Positions 41,627 through 53,197 of a DNA stretch of 64,000 bases are shown here, piece by piece (within the stretch, counting starts at the first letter, position 1; every line of letters starts with the position of its first letter). The notes beneath the pieces were generated by a model. It worked only from the letters and a program-made list of their open reading frames with translations, was not told the DNA's origin and made no database searches. The DNA is from Sclerotiophoma versabilis (lineage: Eukaryota; Ascomycota; Dothideomycetes; Pleosporales; Didymellaceae): positions 806,001-870,000 of the forward strand of contig JAAROD010000049.1 of the NCBI GenBank assembly GCA_012274445.1, in the 5' to 3' direction. The translations under genes and the position numbers were made by a program.

Positions 41627-42067
41627 GTACTGTGATAGCTTTTGATGGAAATTCCAAATGAAGGTAGCTCTATATCTTGGAATATTATAGCCTTGCTGAG
41701 TTGCACAGTTGGTCAATGCTGCGTTTCCGAGCCCTACATGCCCTCGAGATATCATCCAGGTAATCAAGCAGTCGAATGGGACGAACTCAATCCCAAGGAA
41801 AAGAAGACATCGCAAAAAAAATGTGTGAAAAGGCGTTGCTGAGTTCCGCAACATATCTTCTTATCACAGCCCTACATTGCCACACGGCCCTGGCGCGATG
41901 GAGAGGGCAGTTGCGCTAGAGCGTGGAACGGGTGGAGCTTTCGGAATCGCCTACGTCAACGCGTCGAACTCCATACCCGCGCCTCAACTCCTCGGATTGG
42001 ATAACCACCATGTTCTTCCAGCATCTGTTCTCGCATTGATCATTATTGGAGCAATTGTCAGCTCAAA
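41627..42067. other. Intergenic, tRNA-Pro 5' flank and promoter of the next gene
   Basis: About 0.44 kb. An 88-codon plus-strand frame at 41877-42143 (including a hydrophobic stretch VLALIIIGAIVSS) may be 5' UTR or an alternative first exon of the gene at 42068. TATA-like element at 41671-41675 for the tRNA. Confidence 0.35.
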
Positions 42068-43597
42068 ATGGTACGCTTGTGTGTGCCTGCTGGTGAGCAA
42101 ATATTCAGAGAGTAAACCCGTGCAATCAGCTAACAGCAAGTAGGCGACGACCAGCATGCCCTCACTCGCAGACCACGCCTTGGCTTCTCCGCCGCAGAGC
42201 CTTCCTTGATCGACTCAGCGTACCGAGCCTGCCTCATCGCTACAGGACTGACAGCTTTCAATTCCATCCTTGGATTTACACGCCCTGGCACTTTCCTTAG
42301 GAACGTCTCCTTCATAGGGCTGATCGACGGAGTGGTGACAGCATGCGATATCTATGGGAGACAGGAGCTCAACAGAGCCGTATTCAAGATGGATGGTCTA
42401 GACAACCCCAAGCCTTTCAGGCTTTGGGAGCGCACAAAGCAATGGACCCTGGAGGATGCCTCTTTGTTCGGAGGCGCAGCAGGGCTACTCATTGCATCGA
42501 ATCCACGACTGTTCCCTGGCGCCACGGGCTTTTCTCGATTCTTTGGCGTCACCATTGCGGGATGCGCTGTCGGTGCAAAGACTGCAGAATGGGCATTCGG
42601 TCGGGGCGCACCACATCAGGCCAAGCGTGTAGAATGGGTACTTGCAATGCAACGGCGTGCAATGTATCAACGACTTTCGCGGGACGAGAAAGCGAAGGCA
42701 TCCTTATCGCGGTTCGGGCAGGCTCTGCTTATGTCATATACAGGGGACAGCCCCCTTATGCGCATACTAAGTAAGCCATTCGGAGGACTATCCGGGATGG
42801 CAAATCCAGGCAGTGCCACAGCCGTTGGTCATAGTCATGCTCAACATGATTCACAAATAGAGGCCATGCGGCTGATGCAGATCCAGCAAGCACATGCAAA
42901 GCAACCAGTCCTAATGCTAGCTGAATTTGAGAAAGAAGAGCTGGCTGCGCCCGATTACGACGGAGGCTATCGACAGTATCGTATGGACCCAAAAGATACA
43001 GACCTGGAAGCATTGCAAGAACATCTGGAGCATCTGAATAAGCTTCGTGAGTCCGAAACTAAAGAATTGGTGTACATATGGCAGATGCTGGCACCCAAAG
43101 AGCATAAGATGCACCAACTATCACAAGAAGACCCCGAAAAAGACCTACTACGCCGCGAACTACAGCTGCTCAACAGTGTCGCAACCCATTCGAATGCTCG
43201 ACTTGCCATAATTTCTTACGCGCAAGCTGATGCCCGCAAGCGAATTGCACAAATAAGAAACGAGGATCCAGCTGCTATATCCAGATTGCCTTTGCCTGAA
43301 ATGGAGGGATTGTCTCTTGATGAGAATTGGAGAGAAACTTACATCCCACAAAAGACCGCAGAACGCATTCGGCAGCGTTGGGAGAATGCGAGGACTGATG
43401 TGGCTCATGTTGAGCATGTCCTTTCCCAATTTGACCAACTGAAAGCGCAGGGCAGTACAAACAGCCAGGCTAATGAACAAGCTGAGCGGCTTCGGGAGAA
43501 CCAGGAGCAGCTGAAGCAGAACGTAGTGGCTACAGAGAGGCTACTAAAAGAATTCGAGGACCAGATCCTCAAGATTGAAAACGGCACTGGCAAATGA
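42068..43597 (+). CDS. Conserved-looking membrane/coiled-coil protein, unknown function
   Basis: I do not recognise the family. The main exon is 42137-43597. The frame is best joined to an ATG at 42068-42070 that is directly followed by a GTACGC donor, giving 487 aa with a first exon of only the start codon. Residues 1-30 are basic and polar (RRPRLGFSAAEPSLIDSAY). Residues about 28-150 have three or four moderately hydrophobic stretches (RACLIATGLTAFNSILGF, FIGLIDGVVTACDIYG, LFGGAAGLLIA, FFGVTIAGCAVGAKTAEW). The rest is hydrophilic and helical with likely coiled coil, ending NQEQLKQNVVATERLLKEFE. The layout suggests a small multi-pass membrane domain with a long cytosolic tail. Starts inside exon 2 cannot be excluded. 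Confidence 0.6.
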
Positions 43598-44134
43598 TTG
43601 AGCAGCCTGTGCCAACCGTCAGCAGAAGCATGGTTGTCCACGAAAAACCTTTGACATGTCGACCAAATCTGCGGTGCGGCATACCATAGTCGTCTGTCAG
43701 GCGGTCGTTCCTGGCGTTGCCGTGCCGAGTCCTGGTACCTGTACCCTTCGGAACAAGAACAAATTCACGCAATTCGTCGTGTTGTAAGCCGGCATCGCAG
43801 GTCGATAAGCCATTGATGCGACCATTCGGGACCTGCATGGGGCTGGAGTTTTCACGACAAGTTGAGTGAGTTGGTATGTCTGTACAGCCAAAGAAAGCTC
43901 CTTGTACATAGTTAAGCAGAAGAGCCAGGCAAAGACAATGACCATTCCACAATCGTGCTGTTCACTTTGACTAACGCTGCAGCTACTTTCCGCTCTTGGG
44001 TCTTGTAAAGTGAAAGGTTGCGCTAGTTGTTTGTTTGTTTGCTGTCTTCCCATTTCATAGTATTTGGGCACGCTCGCGCCTACTTTGTCTTCGCTCTCAC
44101 CTACTCAGTTGCTCTAGAATCGTCCACCACCACC
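43598..44134. other. Intergenic
   Basis: About 0.54 kb. No gene recognised. A Kozak-like CACCATGG opens the next gene. Confidence 0.35.
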
Positions 44135-45874
44135 ATGGCGAGACTAAATCAACCACCCGACTCTTCGCATGTCGGGCCAGCGGCAGACCGCACTTCGACA
44201 GGCTCTGACCCTGGCATGTCTTCACCTGCACTTTGCTCACACTCGCTAGAAGCCAGCCTTCAACCGCACAGCACTGACAACTTACCCTGTTCAACCCCCC
44301 AGAGAGGGCCTGGACGAACGTCACTCTCGCCTGCCGACTGTCGCACTCTGAAGAAGGTTTTGCTTGGCGTCGACAACAGCTCTCGTCCACCTACACTAAG
44401 CCCACTCGAGCCTACCAAACAGCTTTTTCCCGAAGCTGATGCCACTGGCAGAACTGCGGACGGCCATGTAGACGAAGAAGGCTATCATTTTGTCGGCACT
44501 GAAGCCGCTAACACCGGCTACAAGGACGGGAACGATAGCATGGAGCTTCGTAAAGGCATTGAGGGTGCAACAGCTAGTGAAACTTTGCCTTCACTCTGTG
44601 ATCCTACCTCACCGTTCGATTCCAGGTCAGGCCGCCGGCTACAAGACAGTGCTTCAACGCATGACGAGAAGGACAGGCTGAGGTACGTTGGTCGCCGGTC
44701 ATCGACTACCAAGCATTTAAAAGCCAAGCGGCAAGAGCAAGAGCAGCACAACCCCGCCGGGACCACACAGGGCGATACCATCAAAGATATCGTGAACTTG
44801 ACTGGCAAGTGGGCGCCACCAGGACGTTCTAAGAACCTGAGCCGCACTGACTTTGAACGCCAATCCGAACTTGAAGGTGTCAAGCAGCGTAATTGTATGC
44901 ACTACTCGACGAAGAAGGTTTTAGATGAACACGTTGAGCAGGGGCGCGCAGTAAATGATAAAGCAAAACCTAGTGTCGTTGTTTCAGGTTCTAACGTGCC
45001 ACGAGACGACGTCAAAGACGTCAAGAATCCTGGCCTCAATGGAAATGACGCAGACAATGAAGACACCAATGTTCATATACCAGGATATCAAAGACGAAAG
45101 GTATGTGATGACTTATGTCGACATTCACCCAACGGTTTAACCATGCTGACAACGAACAACCAGAGCTTACAAGGCAATGCTTCAAAGTCTGGAATGCAGA
45201 CCTCACTTGCCATTCCTTCATCGCGCAACTCAGAAGACTCACTTTTAACCGTCCCCAACATCCCGACAGCTGCTCCCCAGTCTCCTGGTCGAGCCCTAAT
45301 TCAGTTTGCCACCAACCAAAACGTGCCTGAGACGCCATTTGCCAAGACTCTAAGCTACTACAAGCAATTCAAGGGCACTGAAAATTCTCTCTCGAAGCGT
45401 CGTCGCAACACTGCTCTACCTAAAGAGATTGCCGAGGTTGCTGAGGTGGCTACCAATAATGAAGATAACGCAAACTACTCGATCCATAAGGAGTCGCAGA
45501 TTGTAGCTCAAGACACAAGCGTGCCGCCTACTAGGTCTGCTCTGGTTGACTTGGAAGGCATGGTACCAGTCGAAGCTAGCAAAGACGCAATAAGCCTCCC
45601 TCACCTCACAAACGAAAGAGTCGAACCTCGTCCAGTACCACCAGTTACGGACGCTCGCTACGAAGAGGCTACTGGTAGCGGCGAGGCTGTCTCAGAGTCA
45701 GCAGCAAATGACACTCAAAAGCAGCTCATGCCCTACCCACAGCATCCCGCCTTCATCAACGCCATCGGTATGATTCCAGCCACTATGTTCTGGGCGACTG
45801 CTGCTCCCATCGTCAAGTACACGAGCATTGCTGTCGACCTACTTATCGACAAGCTGAGGGATACATACCTCTGA
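44135..45874 (+). CDS. Low-complexity hydrophilic protein with hydrophobic C-terminus
   Basis: Unrecognised protein of 558 aa if a 63-nt intron at 45101-45163 (GTATGT donor, CTGAC branch, CAG acceptor) is removed; the intron is a multiple of three and stop-free, so without splicing it would be 579 aa. Exons are then 44135-45100 and 45164-45874. The bulk is Ser/Thr/Pro/charged and probably disordered. A more structured, hydrophobic segment closes the protein: FINAIGMIPATMFWATAAPI and KYTSIAVDLLIDKLRDTYL, perhaps an amphipathic or membrane-associated tail. Short basic patches (SKRRRNTALP) could be nuclear signals. No domain was recognised. The start is placed at CACCATGG. Confidence 0.6.
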   Translation: MARLNQPPDSSHVGPAADRTSTGSDPGMSSPALCSHSLEASLQPHSTDNLPCSTPQRGPGRTSLSPADCRTLKKVLLGVDNSSRPPTLSPLEPTKQLFPEADATGRTADGHVDEEGYHFVGTEAANTGYKDGNDSMELRKGIEGATASETLPSLCDPTSPFDSRSGRRLQDSASTHDEKDRLRYVGRRSSTTKHLKAKRQEQEQHNPAGTTQGDTIKDIVNLTGKWAPPGRSKNLSRTDFERQSELEGVKQRNCMHYSTKKVLDEHVEQGRAVNDKAKPSVVVSGSNVPRDDVKDVKNPGLNGNDADNEDTNVHIPGYQRRKVCDDLCRHSPNGLTMLTTNNQSLQGNASKSGMQTSLAIPSSRNSEDSLLTVPNIPTAAPQSPGRALIQFATNQNVPETPFAKTLSYYKQFKGTENSLSKRRRNTALPKEIAEVAEVATNNEDNANYSIHKESQIVAQDTSVPPTRSALVDLEGMVPVEASKDAISLPHLTNERVEPRPVPPVTDARYEEATGSGEAVSESAANDTQKQLMPYPQHPAFINAIGMIPATMFWATAAPIVKYTSIAVDLLIDKLRDTYL

Positions 45875-46109
45875 AAAGACAACAGAGGATGGGCTATGGC
45901 AGTCGTCATTCGGTTTACTGGATTCGCAGAACTCGCAGTGACTCTGGGGGCCGCAGCAGACTATTATCACAAGAGGAACATGAGGCGATAGCAGGATTAT
46001 GTTACGCTACTTCGTTGGTAGCAAAATGCTGAAGGGATTTAAAGATCTACACAAAGCCGGAACGCCAATGCTATCCACGATACAAGATGCTTCACTGCTC
46101 CTTTCCAAA

Positions 46110-47744
46110 CTAAATGCTCATCTCCTTCAGGTCCTCGGCAACTTTGAACGGTGCCTCGGTCTTTGCCCTGATCTCATCAACAGTGACACCCTTAGCGTAT
46201 TCCCTGAGTGTCAAGCCCTCAACACGGTCGACATCGAAGACAGCAAGGTCTGTGATGATAGTTGACACACACTTAGGCCCTGTGAGAGGGAATGTGCACT
46301 GGTTGAGAATCTTGGGGTTGCCCTTCTTGTCAACGTGCTCCATTGTGACAATGACCTTGGTCTGTGTAGGGTTTGCGACGAGGTCCATGGCGCCGCCAAT
46401 GCCCTTGACTTTACCGGGAAGCATGAAGTTCGCAAGGTCTAAATAGGTCAGCTATATGACAGAAGCAAGAGGGAAAGCGAATAACATACCTCCATATTGG
46501 TTGACCTGCATGGCACCCAGCATAGCAACGTCGATCCTTCCGGACCTGATCATACCAAAGCTTTCATGGCTACCGAATGTCGACGCACCGCTATTCAGCG
46601 TAACAGTCTCCTTTCCAGCGTTAATGAGATCTGGGTCCTCCTCACCAGGCTTAGGGTAGCGGCCCATACCCAGAATGCCATTCTCAGACTCGAGGATGAT
46701 CTCAGTGCCTTCGGGAAGGAAAGCGGGTGCAGCAAGAGGCATACCGATACCAAGATTGACATACATGCCGTCCTTGAGCTCCTGCGCCGCACGCTTGATG
46801 ATGCGCTCACGCTTCTGGCTTGCCTCAGAGCCGCCCTCAGAAATGGCCTTCTTCTGCTCCTCGGGGCTCTTATAGAACACTGTGCGCTCGATTTGCTTCC
46901 CCTCTGTGCTCTTGATCACCCTCTTGACGTAGATACCCTGGAGGTGGATATCCTCCGGCGCAATTTCTCCGTCCTCAACGATCTCGTCGGCTTCGACAAT
47001 AGTGATCTTAGCGTTCTTGCCCATGGCCTCGTTGAAGTTGTTCTGTGCCTTGCGGAACTGGCAGTTGCCGAGGCGGTCGGCTTTGGCGACCTTGACGAAG
47101 GCGTAGTCGCCGAAAATGGCTTCTTCTAGGACGTAGGACTTGCCGTTGAACTCACGAGTCTCTTTGGGAGGAGCCATCTTAGCGATGGTGCCGTCCGTGT
47201 TGTAGCGGACAGGGAGCTCGCCGGTTTGTACTGAAAGACGTCAGACGTGCGAGACTATGGAATGAGTGATTCTGAACACACCTATTGTGCCATACGCTGC
47301 AGGTGTGTAGAAAGCTGGAACACCAGCAGCACCAGCAGCGCACTTCTCGGCGATGGTCCCCTGAGGTGTCAACTCTAGACTGAGCTCACCCTTCAAGTAC
47401 ATCTGCTCGAAGACCTTGTTGTCGCCAATGTAACTTGCGACCATAGTACCGATCTGCTTTGTTTCTAACAGCTGACCGAGACCGACGCCGGGCATACCAG
47501 CGTTGTTACTGACAACTCTGAGGTTTTGAATGTCTGATCGGTCGCGAAGCTCGTTGATCAATGTGTTTGGTACACCAGAGAAGCCGAAGCCACCGACCAG
47601 TAACGTGGAATCAGACTGCATGTCCTTAATGGCTTCTTGTGCAGATGGATAGATCTTGTTGATTGCAGGTCGTGCCGTTGTGGTAGAGAAGAATCGCATG
47701 ACCTTGCCATTTCGACGACCTGCGAAGTGGAATGTACGTTGCAT
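46110..47744 (-). CDS. Mitochondrial succinyl-CoA:3-ketoacid CoA transferase (SCOT)
   Basis: CoA transferase that moves CoA from succinyl-CoA to acetoacetate, used in ketone body and acetate metabolism. Exons 47744-47282, 47230-46490 and 46438-46110 give 510 aa, normal for the fused alpha-beta enzyme. The N-terminus (MQRTFHFAGRRNGKVMRFF) is a mitochondrial presequence. The alpha part has LLVGGFGFSGVPNTLI and NNAGMPGVGLGQLL. The beta part has YVNLGIGMPLAAPAF and the catalytic Glu in ILESENGILGMG, followed by GSHESFGMIRSGRIDVAMLG and DLANFMLPGKVKGIGGAMDL. Both introns are about 51 nt and split conserved blocks in phase. All active-site features are present. Confidence 0.95.
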
Positions 47745-48380
47745 CGTGAGACTTGTAAACTGTAGTCCAACGAGAGCTAGAAGTTACTGGTCTGGAACCT
47801 GGTGATGTTTCGATAGCGTTCGGTTTGTTATGTTGCTGGTAATTCGAAATTGGTGGTTATCGAAGCCTGAGAATCCAAGTTTGAGCTCCGGAACAAATTA
47901 CGACTGGGGTATCTTGGAGCGCAGCGCGACAATGGGCGATTCAATCTTTTTGTCTCGCGACCTGGAGCTTCCCACACAAGCTATCGGAGAGTTGCATCAA
48001 GGTGCTAACTGTATTTGGAGCACCGACACACTTGCCGTGCCGACGCCGGTGGAGCTCTGCGAGTCGGAAAAAGGTCGACACTTGGCGTGGGTAAGTACTT
48101 AGCCGGACAGCGCTCGGAAATCTTCCGGTGTAACAGCATGATTGGCTGCGGAGCGTGTCGGAAGAAGACAACGGGTACGGAAAAGAACATGTTTTTCCAG
48201 GGTTCAGAAAAGTTCATACTGTCCAACCATGTGACACTGTGTTCTACATCTCGTCTCCGTGCACATGTGTGCGTCGCGCCTTCGTCGATCGGACAGGATT
48301 CGAGAGGCGCTCAGTAGAGGCTTTGAATGATCTGCTTTACTACGGTGAAAAGGTCAGTCATAAGATAAAGGCATGATTGG
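47745..48380. other. Intergenic
   Basis: About 0.64 kb between the SCOT start and the dehydrogenase stop. Overlapping frames on both strands (for example 47830-48102 plus) have no recognisable features. Confidence 0.35.
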
Positions 48381-49777
48381 TCAGAAGCCCTTACAGTTTC
48401 TAAAGTCTTCGTGGTCTTTATTGCCGTGTAATGCGCGAGACGCAATGGCATCTTCCTCCTCCTCGCCAGTAGGCACATTGTACTGTGTTATGTCAATTTT
48501 TTAAAAGTGCCGTTGGACGCATAAAACCTACAGCCGTCAACGTCGTTTTAAGGCCGAGCTTCTCGACTAGGTCAGCAATTGCATCTGCGACTACCTGGCC
48601 ATCTTTGCTGTTATCACCAGTGCTTTTCTTGTTGATATACGGGATGATTCGCGCAATCTGCATCGCTTCGTTGGGGTTGCTCGCCTTGAGACGTACGACT
48701 GGTGCAAGACTCAAGCAACTTGTAATACCGTGAGGAATGGCGTAAGTGGCTCCAATCGCATGGCCTATGCTGTGACTGAGGCCAACTCCGCCACTGAACA
48801 GGAACGGGAAAAGGGAGGCATAGCACGCGAGGAAAAGCTTCGTGCGGATCTCGGCATTGTCGGGGTCGGTTTTTGATTGCGGAAGGTATGTGAACAGGTC
48901 TTTGATCGCTTCAAGACACAATCGCTTCGTTGGTACTTCGGAAGCCAGAGGGTGGTACATCAACTCAACAGCATGATCAAGCGCTCGCATCTACATTGCT
49001 GTTAGGGCTGCTTGTTGAGTGTTGTAGGAATTGCTTCGGAACATACCCCTGTGCTCAACCACAGGTTCATTGGTGTGTGTATAGCGTTCTCGCCATCGTA
49101 AATAACGGCTTCGATAGCACCCAAAGTCAGTCACCGTTTCGGATGAGCGCATGCAACAATTTTACCTTTTGGTACTTGTTCAGGATCGCTCACGGCTATC
49201 TTGTGTCCTTCATCTGTGGTGAAGCCGGCGTTTTGCGTAGTCTCCGCTACACTGAGAGTGGTCGGCACAGCAATGCTGGGAATCCATTTTCCAGTCTCTT
49301 TGTGGATGTTGTAGGCAATGGCCTTCGCCGAATCAATTGGAGAGCCGCCTCCCACCGCGACGAGTATGTCGCAGCCTGATTTCGACATCGTCGCAGTCGC
49401 CTCCCGAATAAGTTGAATTGGCCTGCACAATCAGCTTTGAAGACCGCATTTGTGTGTTAGGTCTCACGCATGTTGCCCAATTCTGTAGAAAGTGTCTCCA
49501 TGCATAGTGTCCAGCTGCATTTCGACATTCTTGATTACGGGTGTCTTCTCGTACAGTGATCGGCCTGTGACAACAAATGCCTTCGTACAGCCGAGCTGTG
49601 TTATCACACTCCTAAGCTGGTTAGTTGTACCTGGACTTGATCGTCAGTAGTGTTTATCATGCACAAAATGGAGGTCTGACCATTCCCATACAACATTAGT
49701 TTGGCGGGCGAAGCTCGATACATGCCCATGGCCGAGCTATCGCAGCTAGGGGTCTCAGAATGATTTGGGAGCGCCAT
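48381..49777 (-). CDS. Iron-type (group III) alcohol dehydrogenase
   Basis: Fe-ADH superfamily enzyme, close in layout to maleylacetate reductases and related fungal alcohol dehydrogenases. Six exons 49777-49681, 49630-49468, 49422-49166, 49108-49047, 48990-48532 and 48482-48381 give 379 aa. The nucleotide site is LVAVGGGSPIDSAKAIA with VPTTLSVAETTQNAGF. The metal His residues appear in WLSTGMRALDHAVE and in SHSIGHAIGATYAIPHG. An apparent in-frame stop near 49131 lies in a 57-nt intron (GTAAAA to AAG, branch CTGAC) whose removal gives the conserved VPKAVIYDGEN join. The first intron has a GTCAGA donor. The substrate is not determinable. Confidence 0.88.
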
Positions 49778-50245
49778 ATTGTATGGTCAGGCTTCAGCTG
49801 CCGTGGTATAATTTAAGAATTGCGATTGCTCGTGAGAGATTGCTTTGGTGTTGAACCGCAATGACGACCGAAGCAGGTACATGGCGGCGCCTTTGCGGAG
49901 GGAGGGGCAGCTTCGTGTCACCCGTGAACCGCCCCACCAGGCGTTCACACCTCCATGTTCTCATATGGACCCCACGACCTATTCTTGTAATTTCTAGTAT
50001 GCGCCGGAAAATCGGAAAATCGGGCTGTTGTCCTTCACATACTGTTCTGATGTCCGTAAAACCCGCCTTAAGAACACGCTATCGGTGACGCAAACGGCAG
50101 TGAAGATGCGCCGAGTGCAGAAACATTCGGCAGCTTGGACGTGCAAGACCTCATAACTAAATGATCTTTGGAAAGGCTCTTGGACCGCTAAGTAATCTCC
50201 TACACAATCACGATCAAATTGTGAATTGAGCGACCTGGTTCGATT
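49778..50245. promoter_or_regulatory. Divergent spacer between Fe-ADH and 2EXR genes
   Basis: About 0.47 kb between divergent starts. A 75-codon frame at 49861 has no recognisable features. Confidence 0.35.
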
Positions 50246-50988
50246 ATGAGCGACCGTTCTACCGCTGATACTCCTCCTGATAACGCTAAGACGTTATTGC
50301 GATGTGACCACTCGCTCCAGAGATCTCACAAGTATGTCTTTTCAGCTGCTTTCTTAAGTGGACAGTACTAACCCCTTCGCGAAGAGCGCAACAACAGCAA
50401 GATGTTTCGTCATTCTTATCACTCCCAGCCGAGCTTCGAAATCAAATCTACGAACATGTCTTTCAAGGCTGGATTATCGCGATCAGACCAAGCGTTCGAC
50501 GAAAAGACAGCCTTGAAGCTGACATTTGGCCTGTTACCACCGACCCTTACCAGATCATAGGTCAAGCGGTGCGTCGTGCCAAGAAACCATACAGTGTGCT
50601 TAGCCTACTTTGCACCTGCCAACAGGTTTATGCTGAAACGAGGCTTCTGTCTTATGGTTTGAACACACTCTTGTGTGGAGAGAAGCCATTTCCCCGCGCG
50701 TGGCTAGACGATCGACATCTGCAGTTGAACCAAGTTCGTAGCCTGCAACTATGCTCGAATATGCCAGCCAATATTGCTCTGTCGAGGGCATGGCTGGATA
50801 TCCTTCCATGGTTCAGTGACCTCAAAAGAGTTGACGTCTACTGGCAGTTGCGAGTGCCGCCATTGGGATCGGAAGAGGACCACTTGTCAACGGCGGCCGC
50901 CGATGAAAACGAAATGAGGAACAAGATCATCAAGGCAACTTCTGCTGCATGCGCAATCAGCTTCCATTGCGCGGTTATCTGGGAGTGA
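50246..50988 (+). CDS. 2EXR-domain (F-box-like) protein
   Basis: Intact member of the fungal 2EXR family, 229 aa, exons 50246-50331 and 50385-50988. The domain starts SSFLSLPAELRNQIYEHVF, its hallmark LPxELRxxIYExV. The second conserved block is SLLCTCQQVYAETRLLSYGL, followed by NQVRSLQLC and WLDILPWFSDLKRVDVYW, which resemble the usual central strands. The intron is 53 nt with a GTACTAAC-like branch and an AAG acceptor. Role of the family is unknown, often assumed to be substrate adaptor-like. A second, broken copy lies at 53198 and another at 11159. Confidence 0.75.
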
Positions 50989-51898
50989 GACATGCCGGTT
51001 AATTGAGTGCGCCACCGAAGGCGGCATTAGTCCATAAAATTGGCAATACGCTTGGATCCCCAAGTCAGACAAGAAAGACTCAACCTGATGTCTGGCTGGG
51101 GAATAAGAACAATGCTTGTTATCGAGTTTGCTCACCGCTCTGAGCTCCGTCCGAGACATGTGAAGATGCCACCGGAAAAGCAGAGAGCTTGCATCGGGAG
51201 CTGAGGAAGTTTGTGACGGCTACCGAGAATAACGAATATCCAATAAGCACGGCGATGCCTAGCTATACCATCACACGTGGGCGATTTGGGACCAGCAATG
51301 TTTTGAAGACCAATTCTTCGACTTGACGAGAGAAAACATCGAGCACGACTGCTTAGCGTGGAACCGGCAACACTTCAGCCTCATGTCTTGCAGCTGAGGC
51401 TGAAAGGCCCGCAGCCGCCACAACCGGTTACATGAAGCCGAGCATGTTGGGAAGGTACGAGATTCTTTCGATTCCAGGACTTGACTTGATCTCGATAGGG
51501 TCGAAAAATATAGAGGGCATCGGTGGCTTTCTAGAGCGATGGAAGTTTCGGCCCTGAAAATCCTTGAGCGCTTGCGGGTAAAAATGGGGCATACACGTTA
51601 ACATCACTCCACTTAGCGCGAGGCAACGGCGCCACCGACATCCCACCATCATCGTCATGTCGTTCGATCAGAGCTAGGGACAAGCCGGAATGAATTCTTC
51701 ACGAAGATTTGTCGCCAAGTGTGACACTTTAGTTATATCATAGAGGGCACGGGAGGCGGGAAGATTGTATAAGTAGGACATCTGCGCATCTTGCATTCAG
51801 TCACTCCACCATTTCTAAGAGCCCACGACATCAAAACACTAGGCTTACCAACCACACACATTCTCGAATACCTATCTTCTATCGTCAACAGATTTATC
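50989..51898. other. Intergenic, gene-poor
   Basis: About 0.9 kb. Frames such as 51428-51658 (minus) have no recognisable features. The last 100 bp form the promoter and leader of the small gene at 51899. Confidence 0.35.
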
Positions 51899-52154
51899 AT
51901 GCCTTCCTTCAAGGGTAAATCTTGCCTTTAATCACACTTTCCCCAGATACATACTAACAACTATTGTAGACTCTATTTCATCCACTCCTGCGGGCCCATC
52001 GTCGGCACCTACCCCTGCCTCTACTGTCCCCACCCAGTCTACTCGCGAGACTCTCCACGGAGCTAGCGCGGCTTTAACCGCACAGGGCCTCAACCTCTGC
52101 CCTCACTGCTTCCGTGAAATGTCACACTGCAACGAGCGCTTCGAGTTTGCTTAG
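51899..52154 (+). CDS. Small Ser/Thr-rich protein with CPHC motif
   Basis: 66-aa frame from two exons, 51899-51914 and 51970-52154, joined by a 55-nt intron (GTAAAT donor, GTAG acceptor). The first 30 residues are Ser/Thr/Pro/Ala-rich (DSISSTPAGPSSAPTPASTV). The rest reads LHGASAALTAQGLNLCPHCF then REMSHCNERFEFA, with three Cys and two His in a compact block that could bind a metal. I do not recognise the family. No signal peptide. The clear intron and the Cys/His block make a real gene plausible. Confidence 0.5.
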
Positions 52155-53197
52155 ACACGTTTCGGCCAAAAGCAATGCCTGGACTAGTGCGCGATAGCAC
52201 TCCGACGGGGATAGAACCCTCCGACTGCGCAAGCATGGTCTGCTGTTGTAAGCGAGACGTTGGGGCTACGACTTTCATTGGATACCACTAGGGATAAGTT
52301 TAGTTTGGAAGGATTAGGGATTATGCATCATGGCGGCGTTTGGTTATTACAACGATGCTTAATGTTGTTGCATCGTGGCTACAAGGCCTACTCCATTTTG
52401 GTCATACCGCCTGAATTAGTAGCATAAAGGCATCACCTCTCAATCTCGTCACAATAGTTCCATTGTTTCAAGCTCTCAGGGCATAGCATGCCAAACTGTG
52501 ACTGCTCATCCTTCTGTCAGACCTTCTTGCACTTGTCTCGGGGGTTCACAGACCTGAAAACAGGCTAGCGCCATCATATTACACCCTCACCTGCCTGCAT
52601 TTCAAATCTTGAGCCCTTATCCGCTGTACTCTCACCTTCCGTCACCTTGTGTTCTTGCAACGTCCTGTATTGATCGATAATCATTTTCGGAATATACCAA
52701 GTTTGCCGTCAGTATCGCACATTGACGTGGAGGATGGGCCAGAACATACCCAAACTGCCCTGGGTAACATGACTAATTACCCGGGACTTCCTGCATATCC
52801 CTTATCTACCCTTGTTCTCTACCGTGATAGCACTCATCTGGATTCGAACATCTGTGCTTGTCAAGCGTTGACCCTTATGGACGTACGAACAAGAAAAGTC
52901 AACCCAAGAGCAAAGTACCAACACTCGGTACCGGCAAGGAAGACAAAATAGAGACGTTTCGGAACGGTAGGCTCGATGCTACAATAGCTAGTTAATGCCT
53001 TGGAATGTGAGTGCACCGTATGATTGTGAAACCCTTTTTGACACGATCGGCGCTGCGCCGGACGAAACGCATTGAAGTCACCTCTACTCTTACCCCCTAG
53101 AGTCCGCAACAGGATCTACGTGCTTATCCTATTTGAAGACTAGCGAGATGAACCTAGGAACATTGGTACATTATATTATCATGCAGTCTGCTGGCAC
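52155..53197. other. Intergenic, gene-poor
   Basis: About 1.0 kb with no recognisable gene. A weak tRNA-like stretch at about 52196-52270 (minus) was not accepted. Confidence 0.35.

Noticed and set aside
47830..48376. Overlapping frames between SCOT and Fe-ADH
   Set aside because: Cys-containing pieces looked briefly like a zinc cluster, but spacing and basic residues do not fit.
49109..49165. Apparent premature TGA in the Fe-ADH gene
   Set aside because: The stop lies in a 57-nt stretch with GTAAAA donor, CTGAC branch and AAG end; removing it joins VPK to AVIYDGEN, the conserved family sequence.
52196..52270. tRNA-like stretch on the minus strand
   Set aside because: A B-box-like GGTTCTATCC is present, but acceptor and anticodon stems do not pair.
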